A stretch of DNA of 64,000 bases from the NCBI RefSeq assembly GCF_011947265.1, contig NZ_JAATHD010000003.1, positions 1 through 64,000 of the forward strand, given 5' to 3'. Made by a program: the position numbers and the translations under genes. This document shows positions 17,819 through 26,394 of the stretch, in pieces; position 1 is the stretch's first letter; the number at the start of each line of letters is the position of its first letter. The notes under the pieces are model-generated. The model searched no databases. It was not told the origin of the DNA and was given only the letters and a program-made list of their open reading frames with translations. The stretch comes from Paenibacillus sp. HB172176 (lineage in GTDB: Bacteria > Bacillota > Bacilli > Paenibacillales > Paenibacillaceae).

Positions 17819-19164
17819 GCGCGGAATGGTTAGTAGAGCGCTTTGTTGGCGAATATGGCGAGCGACCGGCCATGGTCTGGAGAGATAAGCCATTCTCTTA
17901 CGGCTGGCTGCAGGAGAAGGCTGCTTCGTTCTCGGGGCAATTGGAGCAAGCCGATTTGAAGCGGCGTATCATTGCGCTTGAGGGCGATTATGCGCCGGAT
18001 ACGATAGCGGCGTTGTTCGCCCTGCTGATGGCCGACAACATTGTTATACTTCTCGAGCCCAAGCTGCCCGCGCCGCAGAAGGAGGAGTATCTGAATATTG
18101 CGGAAGCGTCGGCCTGTATTCATCTGGTCAACGGACAGATAAGCTATATAGTCAGGGGGCTCCGAACTGTTCATCATCCGCTGCTGTCTTCGCTGCTCCA
18201 GGAAGGAGCAGCCGGACTGGTCCTGTTCTCCTCCGGCTCCACGGGCAAAAGCAAAGCGGTGGTGCATCATGCGGACCGTCTGCTTAGCAAGTTTCAAAGG
18301 GCCGGCAGAAGTCATCGCCTCATTCCGTTCATGCTGTTCGATCACATCGGAGGCTTGAATACGCTGCTGCAGTCTCTGGCAAGCGGGGGCTGCCTGTACA
18401 TTGCGGAGGATCGCTCTCCTGACGCTGTATGCAGCATGATTGAGCGTTATCGCATCGAAGCGTTGCCGACTTCGCCAACCTTCATGAGGCTGCTCCTGCT
18501 TAGCGGGGCTTATAAGGATTATGACATGTCCAGTCTTCGCATTGTCTCCTACGGCTCGGAGGTGATGCCGCAGCATACGCTGGAGCTGTGGAACCAGCAA
18601 TTTCCCGGCGTCCGCACCATTCAAGCCTACGGCATGTCCGAGCTCGGCGTGCTGCGAACGCGCTCCGCAAGCTCGGATTCGCTCTCGTTCTCGTTGGCTG
18701 AAGGAGAAGCGCAATATCGCATCGTCGACCGCATGCTGGAGTTGAAATCGGACACCGCGATGCTTGGTTATTTGAACGCGCCGAGTCCCTTCACAGCTGA
18801 CGGGTGGCTTCGGACGGGAGATGAAGCGGTGCTGGAAGGGAATTCGATACGTATTTTGGGCAGATGCTCGGAGATGATTAATGTGGGTGGAGAGAAGGTA
18901 TACCCCGCAGAGGTAGAGAATGTGCTGCAACAGATGGATGTGATTTCGGAGGTGGCGGTCAGCGGGGAACCAAGCGGCATAACCGGGCAATTGGTCAAAG
19001 CAACGGTCAGGCTACATAAGGAGATGAGCTTGCGTGAGCTGCGAGGATTGATTCGTTCCTATTGTATGGAGCGGCTGCCTGCCTACAAGATTCCTCAGAA
19101 GGTGGTTGTCACTACCGAATCGTTGACGAGCAGTCGAATGAAAAAAATAAGAAAATGGAATTAA
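17815..19164 (+). CDS. Adenylate-forming acyl/aryl ligase (ANL superfamily)
   Basis: AMP-dependent ligase of 449 residues, short for the family. The phosphate-binding loop is FSSGSTGKSKAVV (about 138-150), the adenine motif YGMSELG, the hinge region GWLRTGDEA and GRCSEMINVGGEKVYPAEVE, and the C-terminal catalytic lysine lies in SRMKKIRKWN at the very end. It would activate a carboxylic acid as the acyl-AMP and pass it to CoA or, more likely here, to the carrier domain encoded immediately upstream. The ATG overlaps the upstream stop (ATGA), so carrier and ligase are translationally coupled. Substrate specificity cannot be read from the sequence. Confidence 0.87.
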   Translation: MSAEWLVERFVGEYGERPAMVWRDKPFSYGWLQEKAASFSGQLEQADLKRRIIALEGDYAPDTIAALFALLMADNIVILLEPKLPAPQKEEYLNIAEASACIHLVNGQISYIVRGLRTVHHPLLSSLLQEGAAGLVLFSSGSTGKSKAVVHHADRLLSKFQRAGRSHRLIPFMLFDHIGGLNTLLQSLASGGCLYIAEDRSPDAVCSMIERYRIEALPTSPTFMRLLLLSGAYKDYDMSSLRIVSYGSEVMPQHTLELWNQQFPGVRTIQAYGMSELGVLRTRSASSDSLSFSLAEGEAQYRIVDRMLELKSDTAMLGYLNAPSPFTADGWLRTGDEAVLEGNSIRILGRCSEMINVGGEKVYPAEVENVLQQMDVISEVAVSGEPSGITGQLVKATVRLHKEMSLRELRGLIRSYCMERLPAYKIPQKVVVTTESLTSSRMKKIRKWN

Positions 19165-19180
19165 TGGAGGCAGATCTGTC

Positions 19181-19939
19181 ATGATAAAGTCGGAAAGCAA
19201 GTATGCGGAGCAGCTTGAGCAGTTGCATCGGGACGGTTATGTTGTGTTTCGGAACGCGCTGGACCCGGCGACCACGGCCGCAATCAAATCGGGTATCGCG
19301 CAAGCATTCGAAGGAAAGGGTCCGGAGGTTATGCTGCAGGGACCGATGTTCGAGCGGGGAGAAGTGTTCGAGCAATTAGTCGATCAGCCGGGCATTATTG
19401 ATTTCATTGAAGAGGTGCTTGGACCGGATTGTCAGCTTAGCAGCATGAACGGCATGCGTACGATGAAGAACAATGCGGTGAGCAAATGGCATGTCGATGA
19501 AGCGCTGTTCTTCCCGCTGCCGGATGACGTTGAACTCGATACGCGGATTCAAATGCCGGTCTATCTGATGAATGCTCTCTATTATCTGGATGATATTACG
19601 GAGGAACTGGGACCTACTCAAGTGGTGAGGGGCTCCCATCGGGCCGGGAAGCATTTGCAGTTTACCGAAGAGATCGAAGACTACAAGGGAGAAGGACCGC
19701 AATCAATCCTTGTGAATGCGGGAGATTGCCTCGTGTTCAACAGCCAGCTTTGGCATCGGGGAGCTCCTAATTTGAGCGACTCCCCGCGTTATGTGCAGCA
19801 AATCATCTATCGCAAAAAGTTTATCGTCCCTCATATGAGTCATGATGTGAACGCAAGCTATAAGCCGCCTTCCGATGTTGTCGAACGGGCCAATGACCGC
19901 AGAAGAAGGCTGCTCGGAGTGAATCGGCAAATTTTCTAG
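19181..19939 (+). CDS. PhyH-family Fe(II)/2-oxoglutarate dioxygenase
   Basis: Non-heme iron hydroxylase of 252 residues in the phytanoyl-CoA dioxygenase family. The iron triad is HxD (His104 and Asp106 in KWHVDEALF) with His192 (FNSQLWHRGAP); Arg203 (SPRY) is the expected 2-oxoglutarate anchor. GGAGG lies 10 nt before the ATG. It is the last gene of the four-gene operon and is followed by a strong terminator. The likely role is hydroxylation of the acyl group or of the final product; this is inferred from context. Confidence 0.88.
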   Translation: MIKSESKYAEQLEQLHRDGYVVFRNALDPATTAAIKSGIAQAFEGKGPEVMLQGPMFERGEVFEQLVDQPGIIDFIEEVLGPDCQLSSMNGMRTMKNNAVSKWHVDEALFFPLPDDVELDTRIQMPVYLMNALYYLDDITEELGPTQVVRGSHRAGKHLQFTEEIEDYKGEGPQSILVNAGDCLVFNSQLWHRGAPNLSDSPRYVQQIIYRKKFIVPHMSHDVNASYKPPSDVVERANDRRRRLLGVNRQIF

Positions 19940-20053
19940 GGCGCCCCTTGCCAAATGCTAATCTTAATACAGGAAGAGGGATTGCGGACATCGAAGTAAT
20001 GGGCCAGTGAACCTTCCTCTAGTCAAAAGCAGATTTTTGTTCTATACTGTGCT

Positions 20054-20085
20054 AAAAAGTTGCAGTTCAGACTGCAACTTTTTTT
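20054..20085 (+). terminator. Terminator of the esterase/BtrH-ACP operon
   Basis: AAAAAGTTGCAGT pairs perfectly with ACTGCAACTTTTT around a TCAG loop, followed by more T. It closes the operon that ends with the PhyH gene, and its symmetry would also work on the other strand. Confidence 0.8.
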
Positions 20086-20094
20086 AAAAGTAAA

Positions 20095-20113
20095 TGTGCT
20101 TGTACTAAGCACA
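20095..20113. promoter_or_regulatory. Palindrome upstream of doxX-like gene
   Basis: TGTGCTTGTACTAAGCACA is a perfect 7-bp inverted repeat around 5 bp, located just upstream of the ribosome site of the DoxX-like gene. It may be an operator for a MarR- or HxlR-type regulator, which commonly control doxX genes. No such regulator is encoded beside it. Confidence 0.45.
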
Positions 20114-20122
20114 ATAAAGGGG

Positions 20123-20503
20123 ATGATGATTTTGAATGTACTGTCGATTATTTTGCAAAGTATTCTGATTGCAATGTTCCTGATGTCGGGGATCACTAAA
20201 GTGACAGGTCAGAAAATGCATGTGGATAATTTCAGAAAATGGGGTTACCCGCAATGGTTTCGCGTGGTGACGGGCTTGACCCAGCTCGTGGCGGCATTGC
20301 TTCTTAGCGTCGGCTATTGGGAGTCGAGCTGGACGGCGCTTGGCGCATTGCTTCTGACATGCGTCGGCATCGGAGGCGTTCTTACGCATGTGAAGATGAA
20401 GGATTCGCTTAAGGACAGCTTCATGATTCTGCTATTGGGCGTCATTGCAATTGTGCTGTTCTTCTTGCATGCTTCTGCTCTATCAGAGTTTCCCGGATTT
20501 TGA
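20123..20503 (+). CDS. DoxX-family small membrane protein
   Basis: About 126 residues with four hydrophobic segments. It starts with ILNVLSIILQSILIAMFLMS, then carries ITKVTGQK, the short loop typical of DoxX/DoxD-like proteins. AAAGGGG precedes the start; the ATG codons at 20123 and 20126 are close to it and TTG 20132 is better spaced, so the start is uncertain by a few codons. Family members are linked to redox or thiol stress, but the biochemical role is poorly defined. Confidence 0.8.
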   Translation: MMILNVLSIILQSILIAMFLMSGITKVTGQKMHVDNFRKWGYPQWFRVVTGLTQLVAALLLSVGYWESSWTALGALLLTCVGIGGVLTHVKMKDSLKDSFMILLLGVIAIVLFFLHASALSEFPGF

Positions 20504-20576
20504 GTATGCCTTTGTGAATGTGATGATCTTTTGATGATTTAATGAAGGAAGCGCGTTGATCGACTTTTTGGACACG

Positions 20577-20620
20577 ATCCCCTTTACTCAGGAGCACATT
20601 CGGTTCTGAGCTAAGGGGAT
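20577..20620. terminator. Long hairpin between convergent genes
   Basis: ATCCCCTT, two bases and CTCAG pair with CTGAG, two bases and AAGGGGAT. It lies between the convergent DoxX and acyltransferase-fusion genes. There is no clear T-run, so it may be a weak terminator or an mRNA-end stabiliser. Confidence 0.45.
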
Positions 20621-20690
20621 AGCGTCTTCGGAGGACTATCGGCCGCAGCAAAACGTCGTATTCAACATGTATCCGGAGTCTGACAGCGCC

Positions 20691-22412
20691 TTAAGATAAC
20701 GGAAGAGCAACCTCCGTCCGATGAACGCCCTTGGGGCGATACCCCAGCAATTCGCTGATCTCACATACATCAGCCAGCAGATACACGATGCTCAGCCACA
20801 TCTCCGTGCCCTGCAGTCCCGTTTCTTCATGCTTCGTTAATTGAAAGGCGAAGCCCCGCCCGGGTATCCAATGCTTCAAAGCAAGCTCCAGATGCTTCTT
20901 CGCCCATGCGATGATCTCATCCCGGCGATATTCCGACTGCTTCATGCACAGCCACAAGGGATGAACGACATCAAGCACGTTGCAGGCGTTCAATCGATCC
21001 TCGCGGAAAAAGACGAGATTGCGGCTATGCGCCAGCACGGTGTCGATCGTGCGCTCCGGATGGGGAAGCGGTACGCCGAATTGTGCATAAGTGGCGCGCG
21101 TTAACCGGTAGAAGCCGTTAACCGGCTGCAGCCAGTCCTCCTTCTCCGTCGGTTGTCCCCATAATCCCGATAATTTGTTCACATGTGTGAGCAACCAGCC
21201 GAAGAGATCATCGGGCCTTTTGACCGAGTCGAAATGCTTCAGGTTCAGATAAAGCCCGGTCGCGTAGCAATCAATCCAATCGCCGCAGCTCCATGCTCTC
21301 GTCGACCACGGCAAGTTATCCAGATGTGGATACAAATCCTTCGTGGACAGGTTCTCCACAGCATGCACGGGATAAGTCAGTTTTGCGTCTAATAACTCTA
21401 GGCTATACCCTACCGCAAGCAAGTGATAACGGGCCAAATGATCGGACAGCAGTCTCGGATTATAGGTGTCTTGGGCCGGCTGGCTCCAGGGATCGGGCAA
21501 TAATCCGCTCTCCGCGTCCTGGAAACTCTGCAGCTTGGCAATGAGCTCCTCGCGTGTCCAGCCGGGAGGCAGCGCGTCGACCATGGCCGCAAGCTCGGTT
21601 GCGTCGCAATAAGCGCGGACGGTTCTCTTGTAGCCGGGTCTGTCGCGGAAGAAGGTTTCGCCGTCCTCGCCCGTTTCCGAATAAGAGGCGAGCAGCCCGG
21701 ACATTTGCTCTATGATCTCCTTGCCAAAAAGCTGCAAACGCGAGCGCAGAGAGGCGTTCCAAGAAGAGTTGCCTGCCTTGTTCGCATCCGTTGTATCCGA
21801 CGCGTCAATCGTATTCGCGGTTTCGTACTTGGTATCCATCGCTTTCTCTCCTTTCGCTTCATTCAGTCTGCTTCGAATCAGCTTGGCGGGATTTCCTCCC
21901 ACGATGGCATAGTCCGGCACATCCTTCGTCACGACCGCCCCGGCGGCGATGATGGCATGCGAGCCTACCGTTACGCCGTCCAGAATGACAACATTGGCGC
22001 CAACCCACACATCATCGCCTACCGTAATGCCTTTGTACACGCAAGGCTGCTTGAACACGGGCAGCTCAATCGAATCGATTCCGTGATTGAAGCCGTACAG
22101 GCTGGCATGGGAAGCGATCCGCACGCCGTTGCCGAGCGTCACTTTGCCGCTGATCAGCGCGTAGGAGTTCAACGAGCAATCGTCGCCCATGACGAGATTG
22201 GAGCCGCGAATAATCGCGCCTCCTGATATAAATCCTCGATTTCCCATCGCGAAGCTGTTCGGCATGAAAATCGCCTCCGGCGACAGGAAGCAGCCCTCTC
22301 CGAACCGTATATTCTCGTTCTTCATCAGCTGCCGCTGAAGCTCGATTTGTTCCTGCTGCTCTTCCTCGCTTTTCGGCATCCAAGGCATATAATCCACAAC
22401 GCGTTGCTTCAT
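20691..22412 (-). CDS. Hexapeptide acyltransferase fused to a helical-barrel domain
   Basis: 573 residues. Residues about 30-190 are a left-handed beta-helix O-acyltransferase (repeats such as GDDVWVGANVVILDGVTVG and the maltose/nodulation-acetyltransferase ending AIVGGNPAKLIRSR). A low-complexity linker rich in Thr, Asp and Ala follows. Residues about 215-573 form a Trp-rich helical domain I cannot assign, with PWSTRAWSCGDWIDCYATG and DWLQPVNGFYRLTRATYAQ; it resembles alpha/alpha barrels of glycosidases or isomerases. ATG 22412 has GGAGG upstream. Inside the linker, ATG 21839 has a near-perfect AAAGGAGAG six bases before it, so the second domain may also be made as a separate protein. It is divergent from an AraC gene that may control it. 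Confidence 0.78.
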   Translation of the reverse strand: MKQRVVDYMPWMPKSEEEQQEQIELQRQLMKNENIRFGEGCFLSPEAIFMPNSFAMGNRGFISGGAIIRGSNLVMGDDCSLNSYALISGKVTLGNGVRIASHASLYGFNHGIDSIELPVFKQPCVYKGITVGDDVWVGANVVILDGVTVGSHAIIAAGAVVTKDVPDYAIVGGNPAKLIRSRLNEAKGEKAMDTKYETANTIDASDTTDANKAGNSSWNASLRSRLQLFGKEIIEQMSGLLASYSETGEDGETFFRDRPGYKRTVRAYCDATELAAMVDALPPGWTREELIAKLQSFQDAESGLLPDPWSQPAQDTYNPRLLSDHLARYHLLAVGYSLELLDAKLTYPVHAVENLSTKDLYPHLDNLPWSTRAWSCGDWIDCYATGLYLNLKHFDSVKRPDDLFGWLLTHVNKLSGLWGQPTEKEDWLQPVNGFYRLTRATYAQFGVPLPHPERTIDTVLAHSRNLVFFREDRLNACNVLDVVHPLWLCMKQSEYRRDEIIAWAKKHLELALKHWIPGRGFAFQLTKHEETGLQGTEMWLSIVYLLADVCEISELLGYRPKGVHRTEVALPLS

Positions 22413-22594
22413 CTGTAAGTGCCTCCTTTGTCTATTCCATGCTTAGTTTAGCACCAGCATGCCTTTCATTCCATGTTCGAAGCGACTCTTGACTTGTCAA
22501 AAACGAAACCTTCTTCTATGCTGGGGGTAGGATAGTCTGAGCTAGACCGGAATTTTGACGGAAGAATAAGAATCGGTTGCAGGGAGGGAGGCGT

Positions 22595-23452
22595 ATGAAG
22601 ATGACGGAAAGCACTTTGAAGGATTTGGATATCCATATCCACTTTATTATGGATAAGAAGACGCATCGGGGATGGACGGATATTAGACAGAACGTTGAAG
22701 TACACAGCTTCTACTGGATCGGTGAGGGAAGAGGGAGCTTTCGAATCGAGGACGGAGAAGGAAACAATGAGCAGTTGGCGGTCAAAAGCGGGATGCTGTT
22801 GTATCTGAGACCAGGCATAAGGCTGCTGATGGAGACGGATGCGGAGCTTCCGCTGCGCATTACGATGCTGCTTTTGTCTATTTCGAAAACAATCTGGCAT
22901 AAGCATGAGCTTGGGAGCACCGCGCTCGCGGGCGCTCTTCCTTTGCCATTCGTCAGCGAATGGTCGGGCGCCGAAGCGGCCGATTTGGACAATCGGTTCC
23001 GCAAGCTGTTCGATAACTGGGCGCCGGGGCAAAGCGAAAGCGATTTGCTCACAAAGGCTTCCGTCTATCTCTTGCTCAACCATCTGCATCAAGCGGGCAG
23101 AAGAGTCGAACGGTCGTCAGGAAATCGCGACGCGGAGCTCTTCGAAGCAATTAAGGACAAGCTTGCCCGCAGCTATGGCAACAAGCTGAGGCTGAGCAGG
23201 CTTGCCGAAGAGTTCCAGATCTCCGAGACGTATATGAGGCAATTGTTCCATCGTTATCAGCACCAGAGTCCGAAGAGCTACTTGAACGAGCTGCGAAACG
23301 AGCATGCCAAGCGCCAGTTGCTCTACACCGACCATATGATGAAGGAAATCGCGGAGACTTGCGGCTACGCGGACGAGTTTCATTTCAGCAAGAGCTTTAA
23401 GCGATTGAACGGGCTTCCGCCGAAGGTATGGAGGGAGTCGCTGGAGCGTTAA
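22595..23452 (+). CDS. AraC-family transcriptional regulator
   Basis: About 285 residues: an N-terminal cupin-like sensor (about 1-150) and a C-terminal double helix-turn-helix (about 185-285) with LSRLAEEFQISETYMRQLF and the second helix pair CGYADEFHFSKSFKRLNGLPP. AGGGAGGGAGG precedes the start; ATG 22601 is an alternative with more usual spacing. It is divergent from the acyltransferase-fusion gene and upstream of the SDR/FAH cluster. The nearest likely target is the divergent gene. Confidence 0.88.
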   Translation: MKMTESTLKDLDIHIHFIMDKKTHRGWTDIRQNVEVHSFYWIGEGRGSFRIEDGEGNNEQLAVKSGMLLYLRPGIRLLMETDAELPLRITMLLLSISKTIWHKHELGSTALAGALPLPFVSEWSGAEAADLDNRFRKLFDNWAPGQSESDLLTKASVYLLLNHLHQAGRRVERSSGNRDAELFEAIKDKLARSYGNKLRLSRLAEEFQISETYMRQLFHRYQHQSPKSYLNELRNEHAKRQLLYTDHMMKEIAETCGYADEFHFSKSFKRLNGLPPKVWRESLER

Positions 23453-23683
23453 GTTCATAATCTATGTGAAAAGAGGCGGGTTGTATCTGTAATATGGACC
23501 CTGTTCACTGAACGCCGCACTGTGCTTCCTAAACTTATGCGGATTGGAAGGTCGTTTCCTGAGTAGAAGGGATATTGTGCGAAAGAGCTGATGTCGGACA
23601 AATTACGTTGTCGATTCGATTCTCTCCATGATATTGACGAACACAACTTTGCAATGCTACATTGTTAATATTATATTATAAAC

Positions 23684-23705
23684 TTAGTTTATTATAATAA
23701 ACTAA
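23684..23705. promoter_or_regulatory. 22-bp perfect palindrome upstream of the sugar-acid cluster
   Basis: A perfect 22-bp palindrome with half-site TTAGTTTATTA, lying 24 bp before the first SDR gene in an AT-rich promoter region. It is a probable operator for the IclR protein encoded three genes downstream. Which regulator binds it is inference. Confidence 0.7.
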
Positions 23706-23728
23706 TTAAGTCGAGGTGAAAATTTGAG

Positions 23729-24502
23729 ATGAGATTGAAAGGGAAAGTGACCCTGATTACGGGAGCGGGCTCTGGCATTGGAAGAAGCACTGCGATTCGA
23801 TTCGGCGCGGAGGGCGCATGCGTAATCGTGAACGATCTCAATGAGGCCGCAGGCGTGGAGACGGTTGAGACGATCAAGGCTGCCGGCGGATTGGCAATCT
23901 TCATTCAGGGGGATGTGACGAATCCGGATTCGGTTCAGCGCATGGTTGAAAGCGCTCTACAGCAGCAAGGCCGAATTGATGTGCTGTTTAACAATGCGGG
24001 AATCAGCGGCGTGGGAAGAATTCATGAGATCGAGCCGGACCAATGGGACCGCGTCATGAATGTGAATATTCGAGGCGTATTCCTTCCGTCCAAGTATGTG
24101 ATCCCCCACATGATGGAGCGGAGGAGCGGCTCGATTATTAATATGTCTTCCTGCATCGCGGAGATGGGACTCGCAAATCGTGCTTCCTATTCCGCGACCA
24201 AGGGAGCTGTGCTCGCTCTGACGAAATCGATGCAGGTGGATTACGCTCCTTACAATATCCGGGTCAATGCGTTGCTGCCGGGAACGATTCTTACTCCGTT
24301 CGTGGAGAATTATTTGAAAACCTCCTACGAGGATCCGGATGCGGCGATTGCCGCGATTAAGACCAGGCAGCTCAGCGGCGAGTTGGGCAGGCCCGAGGAT
24401 GTGGCCGATGCGGCGCTTTTCCTGGCATCGGACGAGTCGAAATTCATGATGGGCTCGCCCCTTTATATCGACGGCGGCGTTGTGTTCGGCAAGAATGCGT
24501 AG
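23729..24502 (+). CDS. Short-chain dehydrogenase/reductase (probable deoxy-sugar-acid dehydrogenase)
   Basis: Classical SDR of 257 residues. It has the Rossmann motif TGAGSGIG (about 11-18), NNAG (88-91), and the catalytic set Ser140/141, Tyr154 and Lys158 (YSATK). The downstream FAH hydrolase and enolase-superfamily dehydratase suggest oxidation of a sugar or of a 2-keto-3-deoxy acid, for example L-fucose dehydrogenase or 2-keto-3-deoxy-L-fuconate dehydrogenase. GAGGTGA precedes the ATG. It is the first gene of the cluster and sits directly behind the 22-bp palindrome. Confidence 0.85.
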   Translation: MRLKGKVTLITGAGSGIGRSTAIRFGAEGACVIVNDLNEAAGVETVETIKAAGGLAIFIQGDVTNPDSVQRMVESALQQQGRIDVLFNNAGISGVGRIHEIEPDQWDRVMNVNIRGVFLPSKYVIPHMMERRSGSIINMSSCIAEMGLANRASYSATKGAVLALTKSMQVDYAPYNIRVNALLPGTILTPFVENYLKTSYEDPDAAIAAIKTRQLSGELGRPEDVADAALFLASDESKFMMGSPLYIDGGVVFGKNA

Positions 24503-24654
24503 GCGCAAGCGGCAAGCAGGAATTTACGCAAGACGGCAGACAGAGGAGCATGAAAGACGGCATGCTGGATGAACGCAGGACGGAATGAAGAATGGGATGG
24601 CGCATGTACGTATCCACGAACGGTTTTCTGAACAATAGAGAGGATGGATAAAGA

Positions 24655-25560
24655 ATGAAATTTGTAACGATTGGGAACGCAGGAAGCTATCAATTGGGGA
24701 TTGCGGAAGAGGGGCGCGTGCTTAATCTGACGGCGGCGCTGGCGGTTTATCCGAACGATGCGATTCCTGCCGATATTATGGATGCTGTCGAGCTGTCAGA
24801 GGATCAATTGCAGGCCGTGCGGGATTATGCGGAATCGGTGAAGGCTTCTCCGGAGGGGGGGAGCTTCGTGCAAGACGAAGCCGATGTCGAATTCGGTCCA
24901 TGCATCACCCGGCCAAGCAAGATTATCTGCGTCGGACTGAATTATCGCAAGCATGCGGAAGAGACGAATGCGGCGATCCCGGCTTATCCGATTCTGTTCA
25001 ATAAATTCGATAATACGATTACGGCGCATGGCAAGGACGTGCCGCTGCCAATCAAGGTGAGCAGCGAGGTCGATTATGAGGCCGAGCTTGGAATCGTCAT
25101 CGGCAAGCAAGCGAAGTATGTGAGCAAGGAAGACGCGCTGAGCCATGTATTCGGCTATTGCAATGTGAACGATCTGTCGGCGCGCGATCTGCAGATGCGC
25201 ACGCAGCAATGGCTGCTCGGCAAGTCCTGCGACGGCTTCAGTCCTGTCGGCCCCTATCTGGTTACGGCGGACGAGGTGGGCAATCCGAATGCTCTCGCAA
25301 TTCGCTGCGTCGTGAACGGCGAGGTTCGCCAAAGCTCGAATACGTCGGATATGATCTTCCATTGCGACGAGGTGGTCAGCTACATTTCGCAGCATATGAC
25401 GCTCTATCCGGGAGATATCATCCTTACGGGCACGCCTGAAGGCGTCGTGCTCGGACTTCCGCCTGAGCAGCGGGTCTATCTGAAGAACGGCGACGTAGTG
25501 ACGATCGAGATCGAGAAGCTGGGCAAGCTGACCAATCGCATGGTGAACGAGAAGGTATAG
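24655..25560 (+). CDS. Fumarylacetoacetate hydrolase-family protein (probable diketo-deoxy acid hydrolase)
   Basis: 301 residues. A short N-terminal domain (about 1-75) precedes the FAH catalytic domain, which starts at RPSKIICVGLNYRKHAEE. The metal ligands are expected in the conserved VDYEAELGIVIG and NDLSARDLQ segments, and the family ending GDIILTGTPEGVVLG is present. In the oxidative L-fucose and L-rhamnose routes an enzyme of this family cleaves a 2,4-diketo-3-deoxy acid to pyruvate and lactate. It lies between an SDR and an IclR gene, about 150 bp after the SDR. FAH enzymes of this length also act as acylpyruvases, so the substrate is inferred from context. Confidence 0.85.
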   Translation: MKFVTIGNAGSYQLGIAEEGRVLNLTAALAVYPNDAIPADIMDAVELSEDQLQAVRDYAESVKASPEGGSFVQDEADVEFGPCITRPSKIICVGLNYRKHAEETNAAIPAYPILFNKFDNTITAHGKDVPLPIKVSSEVDYEAELGIVIGKQAKYVSKEDALSHVFGYCNVNDLSARDLQMRTQQWLLGKSCDGFSPVGPYLVTADEVGNPNALAIRCVVNGEVRQSSNTSDMIFHCDEVVSYISQHMTLYPGDIILTGTPEGVVLGLPPEQRVYLKNGDVVTIEIEKLGKLTNRMVNEKV

Positions 25561-25634
25561 ACTGCAAGCGAATGATTAGGGAACGTCGCTATTGAGCATT
25601 ATGGCATTTTGCAAGGATATGGAGGAACGAAGCC

Positions 25635-26375
25635 GTGGAACGAAAATATTGGGTGCCTGCTCTCGAGCGAGCGGACAAGGTGCTGGCTTGCATCGCCGAG
25701 TCTCCCTCCGAGCTGAAGCTGATGGATTTGTCGGCGGCAACCGGCATTAACAAGAGTACAATGTTCTCGCTGCTGCAAACGATGGAGGCGATGAACTGGA
25801 TTAGCCGCGAGAAGGGCGACACGTATCGCCTAGGCTCTGTGTTCGGCATGCTGGGCCATGCGTATTTCAAGGGCTTTGATCTCGTGGAGCTCTTCCAAAC
25901 CGCCTCATCCGAGGCTGTCGGCATTGTCGGGGAAACATTGCAGCTCGCGAAGCTGGAGGGAAGGGATATTCTGTATCTCGCTAAGAAGGAATCCCTCTCT
26001 CCCGTGCGAATGATAACCGAGCCCGGGATGCGTCTTCCGGCGTATTCGACCGCGCTTGGCAAAGCGCTGCTGTCCGTCATGAACGACGAGGCGGTAGCGT
26101 CATTGTTCGGAGATACTCCCTTCCATGCCTTCACGGAGCAAACGACGAAGGATGTGCTGCAATTGCTTGAGGAGCTGCGGCTTGTGCGGGAACAAGGCTA
26201 CGCGCTTGATGAAGAAGAAGCCGTCGTTGGCTTCACCTGCGTTGCGGCTCCGATCTATGAGCGAGGGGAAGCCGTCGCCGCGGCGAGCTTCTCCATGCCG
26301 ACGCACTGCTTTCGCGAGAAGAACGAGCTTGCGATTCGCGAGCTGCGGAAGTTGACGAAGCAGTTATCCCGATAA
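25635..26375 (+). CDS. IclR-family transcriptional regulator
   Basis: 246 residues with an N-terminal winged helix-turn-helix (LMDLSAATGINKSTMFSLLQ at about 27-46) and an IclR effector domain (YSTALGKALLSVMND). GTG at 25635 follows GGAGG. It is embedded in the sugar-acid cluster and probably controls it through the palindrome at 23684. The effector is likely a pathway acid. Confidence 0.9.
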   Translation: MERKYWVPALERADKVLACIAESPSELKLMDLSAATGINKSTMFSLLQTMEAMNWISREKGDTYRLGSVFGMLGHAYFKGFDLVELFQTASSEAVGIVGETLQLAKLEGRDILYLAKKESLSPVRMITEPGMRLPAYSTALGKALLSVMNDEAVASLFGDTPFHAFTEQTTKDVLQLLEELRLVREQGYALDEEEAVVGFTCVAAPIYERGEAVAAASFSMPTHCFREKNELAIRELRKLTKQLSR

Positions 26376-26394
26376 CGGAGGAGGAGAATTCCGC

